Of a stretch of 64,000 nt of DNA, positions 37,563 through 45,627 are shown one piece after another; within the stretch, counting starts at the first letter, position 1, and every line of letters begins with the position of its first letter. Position numbers and translations under genes: made by a program. The stretch comes from Rikenellaceae bacterium (GTDB taxonomy: Bacteria > Bacteroidota > Bacteroidia > Bacteroidales > Rikenellaceae), in contig SUZC01000002.1 of the NCBI GenBank assembly GCA_015060165.1, positions 186,001-250,000 on the forward strand. The letters run 5' to 3'. The notes below the pieces were generated by a model. That model had not been told where the DNA came from. It made no database searches and worked only from the letters and a program-made list of their open reading frames with translations.

Positions 37563-37580
37563 CCGTCTATTATACCAATT

Positions 37581-37625
37581 AAAACATCGAGTGGCACCTC
37601 TTCAGGAAGTGCCACTCGATGTTTT
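37581..37625. terminator. Bidirectional terminator
   Basis: A perfect 17-bp inverted repeat, AAAACATCGAGTGGCAC and its complement, with an 11-nt loop, between the convergent dsbD and mltG genes. Confidence 0.9.
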
Positions 37626-37657
37626 CTATATGTGTTTAGTTTTGTTGCAACAAGACC

Positions 37658-38671
37658 TTATTTAATTTTTCTTTTGTTTAGCTCTCGCTGGTATGCTCTT
37701 GCGTTGGCATTGTGCTCAGAGAGTGTACGGGCAAAATTATGATATCCGTCAAATGTGGGGCGTGCACAGAAGAATATGTAGTCATGCTGTTCGTAATTAA
37801 GTACCGCATCGATAGCCTGTATGCTTGGCATGCAAATTGGCGATGGGGGCAAGCCTCGATTTAGGTAGGTGTTGTATGGTGACTCATATTTCAAATGACG
37901 ATATAGGATACGTCGCAATCCAAAATCCTGCATTGCATATTTAATAGTGGGGTCGGCCTGCAAAGGTATGCCTTTGCGCAGACGATTGATGTATACTCCT
38001 GCAATTCGTGGCATTTCATCAACTTTGCGAGTCTCCTCGTAGACAATCGAAGCCAAAGTGGCAACCTCCACGCGATTGAGTTTAGTGCGTTGACGCTTCT
38101 GGTCTCGGCCATTCTCCCAGAAACGTTTGTACTCTTTATTCATACGCTCGATAAACTCTTCGGGTGTAACTGTCCAATAGAATTCATATGTGTTGGGAAT
38201 GAATATTGAAAACATCGTAAGAGGATTGTCGAATCCCAACTCTTTGGCTTTCTGCTTATCCATAAAAGCCTTTACCAACTCCACCGAGTCAGCATCTATT
38301 TGTCGGGCGAGCTTTCCTGCCAAGTACGCAGGGGTCTTAACATTGTTCATCGTGACATTTACAGGGGTCTGTAATCCGAGTTTAATCATACGAACAATAT
38401 CAATCACACTCATCCCATCCTCCAAAACGTAGTGCCCTGGTTTGAACGAACGTTCAAGTTCAAGACGTTTGGCGTAGATGTCGAATGCGAAGTGATGGCC
38501 GATTCGGGGCTTCAAAGAGTCTATAAGCGATGAATAATCGCTACGCTTTGATACATACAGCTCTGCACTCTCTTTGACGGCATTACCTTTAAATGAAATA
38601 ATAGCCCAGGTGGCTACTGCGGCACCTGCCACGATAGCGATAATAAATATGCTAATTAATGTTTTTTTCAT
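37658..38671 (-). CDS. mltG: Endolytic transglycosylase MltG (YceG-like)
   Basis: A 337-aa inner-membrane lytic transglycosylase that cuts nascent glycan strands. One N-terminal transmembrane helix (LISIFIIAIVAGAAVATWAII) is followed by a LysM-like region and the YceG domain, with FIPNTYEFYW and VAGVYINRL-type segments (here IAGVYINRLRKGIPLQADPT). I start at ATG 38671, since the frame upstream runs through the SRP RNA. The catalytic Glu region reads ASIVYEETRK (Tyr211, Glu212, Glu213), where many homologues have another Glu in place of Tyr211. The start lies next to a -7 element at 38692. Confidence 0.93.
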   Translation of the reverse strand: MKKTLISIFIIAIVAGAAVATWAIISFKGNAVKESAELYVSKRSDYSSLIDSLKPRIGHHFAFDIYAKRLELERSFKPGHYVLEDGMSVIDIVRMIKLGLQTPVNVTMNNVKTPAYLAGKLARQIDADSVELVKAFMDKQKAKELGFDNPLTMFSIFIPNTYEFYWTVTPEEFIERMNKEYKRFWENGRDQKRQRTKLNRVEVATLASIVYEETRKVDEMPRIAGVYINRLRKGIPLQADPTIKYAMQDFGLRRILYRHLKYESPYNTYLNRGLPPSPICMPSIQAIDAVLNYEQHDYIFFCARPTFDGYHNFARTLSEHNANARAYQRELNKRKIK

Positions 38672-38691
38672 TTCAGCGTGAATATTTTTTG

Positions 38692-38699
38692 CAAAGATA
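38692..38699 (-). promoter_or_regulatory. -7 element of the mltG promoter
   Basis: CAAAGATA on plus equals TATCTTTG on minus, a full consensus match about 20 nt upstream of the mltG ATG. Confidence 0.65.
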
Positions 38700-38710
38700 A
38701 TAAATTTTTC

Positions 38711-38718
38711 TACTTTTG
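38711..38718 (+). promoter_or_regulatory. -7 element of the SRP RNA promoter
   Basis: TACTTTTG matches TAnnTTTG, with TTTTTTG ending at 38691 as a -33 element 19 nt upstream. RNA would start about 38724, exactly at the SRP RNA closing stem. Confidence 0.75.
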
Positions 38719-38723
38719 CACCC

Positions 38724-38819
38724 GGGTAAGTCTTATACGACCAGCTCCCTGAGAATCCCCCAGGTGTGGAAGCAAGCAAGGGTATTAGGTTGTAGCGGTG
38801 CGATATAAGTAGCTTACCC
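38724..38819 (+). ncRNA. ffs: Signal recognition particle RNA (bacterial small type)
   Basis: About 96 nt. The ends pair (GGGTAAG at 38724 with CTTACCC ending at 38819). The centre carries the conserved Ffh-binding hairpin: CCCCCAGGTGTGGAAGCAAG, in which the apical GGAA-type tetraloop sits near 38769 and the asymmetric loop AGCAAG follows. A downstream GGTGCGATATAAGTAGCTT segment matches Bacteroidota SRP RNAs. A T-run follows at 38820-38825, which terminates transcription. It forms the signal recognition particle with Ffh for co-translational membrane targeting. A promoter element lies just upstream. Confidence 0.9.
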
Positions 38820-38825
38820 TTTTTT

Positions 38826-39010
38826 GTTTCTATACCTTAATCTGTATCTGGGTGGGCCTTCTACGATATTGGCCGAGGTAAATATATCCTTTCACTATAT
38901 AAGTTTTACTCTTTTGAGCGATGATTAGTGTGGTGACGTCTGTATTGTTTAGCGTGCCTTCGACTACTCCTGAATTAGCAAAAATCTCTCCGAATCTTTT
39001 GGAATTTAGA
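38826..39010. other. Non-coding gap between SRP RNA and cold shock gene
   Basis: I recognise no gene here. On the minus strand a frame is open from about 39069 to a stop at 38830 but has no ATG, GTG or TTG start that gives a sizeable protein, so I do not call it. Confidence 0.5.
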
Positions 39011-39020
39011 TATTTATTCT

Positions 39021-39028
39021 TAACTTTG
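39021..39028 (+). promoter_or_regulatory. -7 element of the cold shock gene promoter
   Basis: TAACTTTG, with TTTTGG at 38997-39002 as a possible -33 element 18 nt upstream. The leader would be about 40 nt, so no long cold-shock 5' UTR is indicated. Confidence 0.7.
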
Positions 39029-39071
39029 GTATAACTAATAACAACACTAACTATCTGAAAGGAGAATATCT

Positions 39072-39278
39072 ATGATTGGCAAAGTAAAGTGGTTCGACAA
39101 TAAGAAGGGCTATGGCTTTATTTTAAAAGAGGAGGGTGGTGAAATATTTGTTCATTACTCTGGCATAGTGGCCGAGGGCTTTAAATCATTATCAGAAGGC
39201 CAGACTGTCGAGTATGAGATCGGGGACAACGATAAGGGTGTGCAGGCTGTAAATGTTAAGGTTTTAGCTAAGAAGTAG
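39072..39278 (+). CDS. Cold shock domain protein (CspA family)
   Basis: A 68-aa single OB-fold RNA-binding protein. RNP1 is KGYGFI and RNP2 is IFVHYS, and the opening GKVKWFDNKKGYGF is the family signature. It probably acts as an RNA chaperone that melts mRNA secondary structure. A purine-rich GAAAGGAG lies 12 nt before the ATG, an unusually good Shine-Dalgarno sequence for this lineage, consistent with high expression. It has its own promoter and terminator. Confidence 0.96.
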   Translation: MIGKVKWFDNKKGYGFILKEEGGEIFVHYSGIVAEGFKSLSEGQTVEYEIGDNDKGVQAVNVKVLAKK

Positions 39279-39320
39279 TCTGCCCGGATTGTGCCGACAC
39301 GTAGACTGTTGAGGTTTAGT

Positions 39321-39358
39321 AGAGACTCCAATGTAAATTGAAGTCTCTGTTTTTTTTA
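39321..39358 (+). terminator. Terminator after the cold shock gene
   Basis: AGAGACT pairs with AGTCTCT across a 14-nt loop, followed by a run of eight T. Confidence 0.8.
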
Positions 39359-39421
39359 TCATGGCGGGCTTAAAATAGTATTGTAAACAATTAATAAATT
39401 GCATCTTTATTAAAAAAAATG

Positions 39422-39429
39422 TATCTTTG
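39422..39429 (+). promoter_or_regulatory. -7 element upstream of the SRPBCC gene
   Basis: TATCTTTG matches TAnnTTTG and lies about 90 nt before the start of the gene at 39522. Confidence 0.6.
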
Positions 39430-39521
39430 CTTGATTTTTCGCATATCTCGCTTCGAGGCTTATGCTCTTTGGGAGAGATTTGCGGATAAGATTTTTTTGA
39501 GAGTTTAAGTATTGTATAGAT

Positions 39522-39944
39522 ATGGGATTGGAAAAGTATGAGTCGAAACAGCAACAGATTTTGAAGCCTGTTTCGCGTATATATCCCTTCATAAGCCGCT
39601 TCGATATGCTTACACCCGCATTGCAGGATAAGGTCGAGGAGTGGCAGGCTGATGAGGATAGTTGCTCGTTTAAGGTGAAGGGCTTTACTGTGCGATTGCG
39701 TATTGTGGAGCGTGTTGAGAATAAGCATATCAAAATCACAAGTGACGATGCCACAGGCGCAGTGCCGATTGATTTCTCTTTCTGGATTCAACTTCACGAG
39801 GTGTCGGATATGGATACACGCATACGCTTGGTGTTGCACGCCGAACTCAATATGATGATGCGCATGATGATCGGCAGCAAGATTCAAGGCGGATTGGATA
39901 AGGCTGTTGAAGGTTTGGCTATGGCCTTCAATCAGATGCCGTAA
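39522..39944 (+). CDS. SRPBCC (START-like) fold protein
   Basis: A 140-aa protein resembling the SRPBCC/polyketide cyclase-like proteins of Bacteroidota: an opening S-x-x-x-x-I-L-KPVSRIYPFISRFDML helix, then DSCSFKVKGFTVRLRIVERVENKHIKI strands, WIQLHEV, and a C-terminal amphipathic helix after MMIGSKIQGGLDKAVEGLA. Such proteins form a hydrophobic cavity for a ligand. The ligand is unknown. There is no signal peptide. It has its own promoter and is not tightly linked to neighbours. Confidence 0.65.
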   Translation: MGLEKYESKQQQILKPVSRIYPFISRFDMLTPALQDKVEEWQADEDSCSFKVKGFTVRLRIVERVENKHIKITSDDATGAVPIDFSFWIQLHEVSDMDTRIRLVLHAELNMMMRMMIGSKIQGGLDKAVEGLAMAFNQMP

Positions 39945-40044
39945 ATGGGCGGGATAAATTGCAGGGTTTTTGTCGTAAATGCGTTGTTGGAAAATATTTG
40001 CGAAAAAAAACTCTATATTAATTTGTTAATCGTTGAAAATGTAG

Positions 40045-40052
40045 TACATTTG
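40045..40052 (+). promoter_or_regulatory. -7 element of the HU gene promoter
   Basis: TACATTTG, a consensus match about 47 nt before the HU ATG. Confidence 0.65.
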
Positions 40053-40098
40053 CAGACCCAAAAGAATTTAATGTTAAATATAAAAAATATTAAAAGTT

Positions 40099-40371
40099 AT
40101 GACTAAGGCTGATATCGTTAATGAGATCGCAAAAAGCACTGGCGTTGAGAAAGTAATGGTGCAGACTATTGTAGAGGCATTTATGGATAATGTTCGTAAC
40201 TCTTTGATTGAGAACAACAATGTTTACTTGCGCGGTTTTGGTAGCTTCATCATCAAGAAGCGTGCTCAGAAGGTAGCTCGTAATATTTCAAAGAATACTA
40301 CAATCACTATTCCCGAGCACAATATTCCTGCATTTAAGCCCGCTAAGAGCTTTGTAGCAAAGGTAAAATAA
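40099..40371 (+). CDS. HU family DNA-binding protein
   Basis: A 90-aa nucleoid protein. It has the two N-terminal helices (TKADIVNEIAKSTG), the VYLRGFGSFIIKKRAQKVARN turn and beta arm typical of HU/IHF, and a proline (IPAFKPAKSF) in the C-terminal part. It would bend and compact DNA as a dimer. It has its own promoter and is followed 25 nt later by a very basic 29-residue protein gene, which probably shares the transcript. The name hup would be reasonable, but paralogues are common in this lineage. Confidence 0.95.
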   Translation: MTKADIVNEIAKSTGVEKVMVQTIVEAFMDNVRNSLIENNNVYLRGFGSFIIKKRAQKVARNISKNTTITIPEHNIPAFKPAKSFVAKVK

Positions 40372-40396
40372 TATAAACCATTAAATAATTACAGCT

Positions 40397-40486
40397 ATGC
40401 CAAACGGAAAAAAGCACAAGCGTCATAAGATGGCTACGCACAAGCGCAAGAAGCGTCTTCGTAAGAATCGTCATAAGAAGAAGTAA
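40397..40486 (+). CDS. 29-residue COX24/AURKAIP1-like (mS38-type) ribosomal protein
   Basis: A very short, highly basic peptide (starts MPNGKKHKRHKMATHKRKKR, ends RHKKK) made almost only of Lys, Arg and His. It matches the small Bacteroidota proteins annotated as AURKAIP1/COX24 domain, related to mitoribosomal mS38 and actinobacterial bS22, which bind the small ribosomal subunit. It lies directly after the HU gene and before a terminator, and is too short for most gene finders. The family match is from recognition of the sequence. Ribosome binding is known for relatives and inferred here. Confidence 0.8.
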   Translation: MPNGKKHKRHKMATHKRKKRLRKNRHKKK

Positions 40487-40514
40487 TCTGAGCCGATTCT
40501 GTTGCGTTAGCAAG

Positions 40515-40569
40515 TAGGTAAGATATAAGCTAAATGGCCTTTTTAACTAACGCCATTTAGCTTTACCTA
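40515..40569 (+). terminator. Terminator after the HU/COX24-like unit
   Basis: AAGCTAAATGGC (40527-40538) pairs perfectly with GCCATTTAGCTT (40552-40563). An outer TAGGTAA/TTACCTA match extends the stem. Confidence 0.75.
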
Positions 40570-40668
40570 TTTTATATTGTAAATTGATGCGAATGGTGAA
40601 TAAGCCTATTGGGTGTTGAATGTTAGTTGCCCGTGGCGATCATTTGTATCATACTAGATAAGAATCTG

Positions 40669-42216
40669 ATGAATCGAGAGTTAGTAATAAACGTTACCCC
40701 ATCTGAGATAACCATCGCCTTGTGCGAAGATAAGGTATTGGTAGAGCTCAATAAGGAGCAGTGCCAAAGTGGTTTTGCGGTTGGTGATATCTATCTGGGT
40801 AAGGTGCGAAAGATTATGCCGGGATTGAATGCCGCCTTTGTCAATATAGGACACGAGAAGGATGCATTCATTCATTATCTCGATTTGGGAGGACAATTCC
40901 GATCGTTGCAGAAAGTTGTCGACAGTCGTCAGCCGGGTAAGCGAGGCGTGAAGGTCGAGACAATGAAGCTTGAACCAGCCACCGAGAAGAATGGAAAGAT
41001 TGCCTCGTATTTGCAGGTAGGTCAAACCGTAATGGTTCAGGTTGCCAAGGAGGCTATTTCGACCAAAGGCCCGCGTTTGACATCCGATATATCGTTGGCC
41101 GGTCGCAATGTGGTGTTGGTCCCCTTCTCATCGAAGATATTTATCTCGCAGAAGATTCGTTCTACCGAGACTAAGAAACGTTTACGCCAAATTGCAGCAA
41201 ATGTGTTGCCCAAAAATTTTGGCGTTATAATTCGTACCGCAGCCGCCGATGCTCACGATGTTGATATCGAGCAGGATATACTATCGTTGATTGAGCGATG
41301 GAATCAAGCTGTGGGTAACATACGAAAGAATACGGCCCCCGCATTGTTGATTAGCGAGATGAGCCGTGCAAATACCATAATCCGCGATTCTCTTAATTCG
41401 ACCTTCTCGCAAATTACGGTCGACGATGAGACTATGTATCGCGAGATTAAAAGCTATATCAAAATCATCGATCCCCAATTGGAGAAGATTGTCAAGCTGT
41501 ATAAAGGCACAGTTCCTATCTTCGACAATTTCGATATATCAAAACAGATAAAGTCGCTCTTTGCCAAGTATGTGTCGCTCAAGCGAGGAGCATATCTTAT
41601 CATCGAGCATACCGAGGCTATGAATGTCATCGATGTCAATTCAGGCAATCGAACAAAAGCCGAGGTAAATCAGGAGGAGACAGCAATGGAGGTCAACCTT
41701 GCTGCAGCCAAAGAGATTGCACGCCAATTGCGTTTGCGCGATTTGGGAGGAATAGTTATCATTGATTTTATTGATCTGCATAAGGTCCAGAATCGTCAAT
41801 TGCTCTTTAATGAGATGACGCAACTGATGGCTAGCGACAAGGCAAAACACACAATCTTGCCCCTTACCAAGTTTGGCTTGATGCAGATTACTCGCCAGCG
41901 AGTACGCCCAGTAGCAGTGCAGGATGTTACAGATGTATGTCCTACTTGTAATGGCTCTGGTCGCATTGAGCCTACGATTCTGCTCGATCGAAAGATTGAG
42001 AATCAGATTCAGTTCCTGGCTGAGGATCGAGGCGTGAAGTATATCAGATTACGTGTGAGTCCATACGTGGCATCGTATCTGACAAAAGGTATATTCTCGA
42101 TACGTAATCGTTGGGTAATGCGATACAAAGTGTGGATAAGTATAGTAGCCGACCAGAGTTTGGGAATGGTCGATGTGAAATATCTTAGCCGAAACAGGGA
42201 GTCGTTGATTGAGTAA
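40669..42216 (+). CDS. rng: Ribonuclease G/E family endoribonuclease
   Basis: A 515-aa single-strand-specific endoribonuclease for rRNA processing and mRNA decay. An N-terminal S1 RNA-binding domain (about 35-125) leads to the RNase H-like and 5'-sensor regions. The catalytic metal aspartates are in MNVIDVNSG and GGIVIIDFIDL. The zinc-link motif CPTCNGSG near residue 425 joins the subunits of the dimer. There is no long C-terminal degradosome scaffold, which makes it RNase G-like. I chose ATG 40669 (MNRELVINVTPSE) over the frame-open upstream Met because homologues start there. Confidence 0.95.
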   Translation: MNRELVINVTPSEITIALCEDKVLVELNKEQCQSGFAVGDIYLGKVRKIMPGLNAAFVNIGHEKDAFIHYLDLGGQFRSLQKVVDSRQPGKRGVKVETMKLEPATEKNGKIASYLQVGQTVMVQVAKEAISTKGPRLTSDISLAGRNVVLVPFSSKIFISQKIRSTETKKRLRQIAANVLPKNFGVIIRTAAADAHDVDIEQDILSLIERWNQAVGNIRKNTAPALLISEMSRANTIIRDSLNSTFSQITVDDETMYREIKSYIKIIDPQLEKIVKLYKGTVPIFDNFDISKQIKSLFAKYVSLKRGAYLIIEHTEAMNVIDVNSGNRTKAEVNQEETAMEVNLAAAKEIARQLRLRDLGGIVIIDFIDLHKVQNRQLLFNEMTQLMASDKAKHTILPLTKFGLMQITRQRVRPVAVQDVTDVCPTCNGSGRIEPTILLDRKIENQIQFLAEDRGVKYIRLRVSPYVASYLTKGIFSIRNRWVMRYKVWISIVADQSLGMVDVKYLSRNRESLIE

Positions 42217-42295
42217 ATCCTCGGTAACATTGTAGGGTTAGGAGTGGGAAAGCGCTAACCACTATAGTGTTGTCTATGCTAATAAAACTCTTGTT

Positions 42296-45200
42296 TTGGA
42301 GAGTATAAATAATATTTTGCAGCGAGCCGAGCAGTCAAGATCCTTGACTCGATTGCTGAAGGAGTATAAAGCGGAGAGCGTCACCGTCCATCTCGAAGAT
42401 TTGGTCGGCGGGGCTCTTTCGTTCTATTCGGCAGCTTTGATACGCAAAGTTGGTGGTGTACATATCTTTGTCGCAGAAGATAGGGACTCTGCTGCATATA
42501 TGCTCAACGACTTCTATGCTTTGCTTGATGAGGGCCAGATTCATTTCTTCCCAACTTCGTATAAAAAGTCCATACTTTATGGTAAGGAGGATGCGCAGGG
42601 TGTAGTGCAACGTACCAACACCCTCAATGCGATTCGTCATCGCCAAGGAGAATATTTGGTTATTTGTACCTATCCGGAAGCTTTGGCCGAGCGTGTAGCC
42701 GACGAAAGGGCTTTATCGGAGCGAAGTCTGAAAGTTAGTGTTGGCGACAGATTGCCTATTGCCGAGTTTGAGAATATGCTTCTTGATAGAGGCTTCGAAC
42801 AGGTTGATTTTGTCTATGAGCCTGGCCAGTACTCTTTGCGAGGAGGTATTGTCGATGTCTTTTCCTACTCCGAAAGTCGCCCGTTCCGTTTTGATTTTTT
42901 TGGTGATGAAGTCGACTCTATCCGCCGATTCAATATTTCGAGCCAGCTTTCTAATGATAAGGCTCAGCAGGTTGAGATTATCCCCAATATGAACGGAGGT
43001 GATACTGCGAAGGTGTCGCTTGCGGCTTTTGTTGGTTCGGCAACATTCTGGTTCTATGATGCAGAGTATGTCCTGAAGCGAGTCAACGATCTGCGCCGAC
43101 GAGTGCTGGGCGAGATGGAGGAGCCCTCGAAGATCGATACATTGCTTACGAGCCGTAATGGCTTGCTTGCTGATATGGAGTCGCAGCGAATGATTCTTCT
43201 TAGGGATAACCTCAAGGAGCGCATAGCCGATGTCGTGATACCATTCTCCACCTCTCCGCAACCTAAGTTCAATAAGAACTTTGAGGTTTTGGCCGATGAT
43301 ATAGCCGACAATACTTTGAAAGGCTATCAGACTTATATTCTTTCCGAGAGCAAGGCTCAACTCGAGCGTCTGGATAATATTTTCCACCAGATAGGTCGTG
43401 CAAAAATCACGTTTGATTCGTTGCCGGTTACCTTGCACGAGGGGTTTGTTGATAATGCTTTAAAGATATGCCTATATACCGATCATCAAATTTTCGACCG
43501 TTATCGCCGCTATAAGATTAATGGCGAGATAAAACGCGATGAGCAGATGACCGTTGCCGAACTCAATGCCTTGAAGTTGGGCGACTATGTGGTGCATATT
43601 GACCATGGTGTAGGCCGTTTCGGTGGATTGGTCAAAATCGAGCAGAACGGTAAGCTGCACGAGGCGATAAAACTCGTATATAAGGATAACGATGTCCTAT
43701 TTGTCAATGTCCACTCGTTGCACCGCATTTCGCGATATAAGAGTGGAGATGCCGAGCCTCCAAAGATTTATAAATTGGGCAATGGTGCATGGCAGAAGTT
43801 GAAAAACGCCACGAAGAAGGCTGTTAAAGATATCTCGCGCGAGCTTATTGCTCTGTATGCCAAGCGAAAAGCGAGCAAGGGATTTGCATTCTCGGCCGAC
43901 AGTTATCTGCAAAATGAGATGGAGGCCTCGTTCCGTTGGGAGGAGACTCCTGACCAGCAGAGCGCTATTGATGCGGTTAAAAAGGATATGGAGTCTGACC
44001 GTCCTATGGATAGATTGGTCTGTGGTGATGTGGGTTTCGGCAAGACAGAGGTTGCTATTCGAGCCGCATTCAAGGCTGCTGTTGATGGCAAGCAGGTTGC
44101 TGTTTTGGTGCCGACAACTATTTTGGCTTTGCAGCATTACCGATCATTTATGGAGCGTCTGCGTGATTTCCCGGTTAGAGTGGAGTACTTGAACCGCTCA
44201 AAGAGTGCCAAGCCGACCCGCGAGATAGCCGATGATTTGGCCGCCGGAAAGATCGATATTCTTATCGGAACGCATAAGATGTTGGGTAAATCTATCAGCT
44301 TCCGTGATTTGGGATTGCTTATTATTGATGAGGAGCAGAAGTTTGGAGTGGCAGCTAAGGAGAAACTCACTCAGTTGAGTGTCTCGGTTGATACTTTGAC
44401 CCTTACAGCTACCCCCATTCCGCGTACTCTGCAATTTTCGCTAATGGGTTCGCGTGATTTGTCGGTAATCTCGACTGCACCGCCTAATCGTCAACCTATT
44501 ATCACCGAGTCGCATATCTTCTCCGACGAGATTATTCGTGATGCCATAGAGGAGGAGTTGGCTCGTGGAGGACAGGTTTACTTCGTGCATAATAGGGTAG
44601 AGGATTTGATGACATTGCAAGGGCAAATCCAACGTTTGTGCCCCAAGGCCAGAGTTGCTGTAGGTCACGGTCGTTTGCAATCCGAGAAGTTGGAGCGACT
44701 TATAATGGATTTTATCTATGGTGAGTTCGATGTTTTGTTGGCGACTACGATTGTAGAGAATGGCATAGATATCCCCAATGCCAATACTATAATCATCAAC
44801 AATGCCCACCATTATGGTTTGAGTGATTTGCATCAGCTCAGAGGCCGAGTTGGTCGCGGTAATCGTAAGGCCTATTGTTATTTGATTACTCCTCCTGAGG
44901 AGTTGCTGTCGAGCGATGCGCGTCGTCGTATGCGAGCTATCGAGGAGTTCTCTGATTTGGGTTCGGGATTCAATATCGCAATGCAGGATTTGGATATTCG
45001 TGGAGCGGGTAATCTGTTGGGTGCTGAGCAGAGCGGATTTATCGCAGATATAGGTTTTGAAACTTACCAAAAAATTATGCGTCAGGCCATTGCAGAGCTC
45101 CGAGCCGAGGGGCTCGATGTGGCTGGATTGAGTGATGAGGAGGCTCAGACAGTTAAGCAGGAGTCGTATATCGATGATGCCGTTATCGATATCGATATGT

Positions 45201-45616
45201 TGGCAGAGTTGCCAGATAGCTATGTTCGTCAGCCTGCTGAAAAATTACGTTTGTATCGCGAATTGGATTCTATTCATAAGGAGGAGGATTTGGTTGCATT
45301 CGAATCTCGCCTGATTGATAGATTCGGTGCGTTACCTATTGCTGCTCAGGAACTTCTGAATGTTGTTCGGTTGCGTTGGGAGGCCGTTCGATTGGGTATG
45401 GAACGAGTGAAAGTCAAGAATGGATTGATGATTGTCCACTTCGTAGGCGAGAGCAATTCTCCATACTATAAGAGCGAGGTTTTTATGACATTGCTGCGTA
45501 AAATAACCACTCAGCCTGATAGATTTGTGCTTAAACAACACAATAATCGTTTGGCTATGACCGTTAGAAGGGTAGCAGATGTTGCTGAAGCGGTCGTAGT
45601 GCTAAGAGCTTTATAA
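42296..45616 (+). CDS. mfd: Transcription-repair coupling factor Mfd
   Basis: An 1106-aa SF2 translocase that removes RNA polymerase stalled at DNA lesions and recruits UvrA. The N-terminal UvrB-homology module contains LRGGIVDVFSYS. The CarD-like RNA polymerase-interaction domain (LGDYVVHIDHGVGRFGGL) is near residue 425. The helicase core has GDVGFGKTEVA, IIDEEQKFGV and the TRG-type VGHGRLQSEKLE / TTIVENGIDIP motifs. The C-terminal D7 domain follows. No ATG is available: a stop at 42239 and a lack of in-frame ATG until about residue 69 leave TTG at 42296 as the best start. A short ATG frame (42276-42308) overlaps it. Confidence 0.95.
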   Translation: MESINNILQRAEQSRSLTRLLKEYKAESVTVHLEDLVGGALSFYSAALIRKVGGVHIFVAEDRDSAAYMLNDFYALLDEGQIHFFPTSYKKSILYGKEDAQGVVQRTNTLNAIRHRQGEYLVICTYPEALAERVADERALSERSLKVSVGDRLPIAEFENMLLDRGFEQVDFVYEPGQYSLRGGIVDVFSYSESRPFRFDFFGDEVDSIRRFNISSQLSNDKAQQVEIIPNMNGGDTAKVSLAAFVGSATFWFYDAEYVLKRVNDLRRRVLGEMEEPSKIDTLLTSRNGLLADMESQRMILLRDNLKERIADVVIPFSTSPQPKFNKNFEVLADDIADNTLKGYQTYILSESKAQLERLDNIFHQIGRAKITFDSLPVTLHEGFVDNALKICLYTDHQIFDRYRRYKINGEIKRDEQMTVAELNALKLGDYVVHIDHGVGRFGGLVKIEQNGKLHEAIKLVYKDNDVLFVNVHSLHRISRYKSGDAEPPKIYKLGNGAWQKLKNATKKAVKDISRELIALYAKRKASKGFAFSADSYLQNEMEASFRWEETPDQQSAIDAVKKDMESDRPMDRLVCGDVGFGKTEVAIRAAFKAAVDGKQVAVLVPTTILALQHYRSFMERLRDFPVRVEYLNRSKSAKPTREIADDLAAGKIDILIGTHKMLGKSISFRDLGLLIIDEEQKFGVAAKEKLTQLSVSVDTLTLTATPIPRTLQFSLMGSRDLSVISTAPPNRQPIITESHIFSDEIIRDAIEEELARGGQVYFVHNRVEDLMTLQGQIQRLCPKARVAVGHGRLQSEKLERLIMDFIYGEFDVLLATTIVENGIDIPNANTIIINNAHHYGLSDLHQLRGRVGRGNRKAYCYLITPPEELLSSDARRRMRAIEEFSDLGSGFNIAMQDLDIRGAGNLLGAEQSGFIADIGFETYQKIMRQAIAELRAEGLDVAGLSDEEAQTVKQESYIDDAVIDIDMLAELPDSYVRQPAEKLRLYRELDSIHKEEDLVAFESRLIDRFGALPIAAQELLNVVRLRWEAVRLGMERVKVKNGLMIVHFVGESNSPYYKSEVFMTLLRKITTQPDRFVLKQHNNRLAMTVRRVADVAEAVVVLRAL

Positions 45617-45627
45617 CTAATACAACA

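Noticed and set aside
38672..38779. Longer N-terminus for mltG
   Set aside because: The extra residues are encoded by the antisense of the SRP RNA and the promoter region.
39264..39887. Minus-strand open frame of 207 codons
   Set aside because: Antisense to the SRPBCC-fold gene and the csp terminator. The plus-strand gene has a promoter and a sensible protein.
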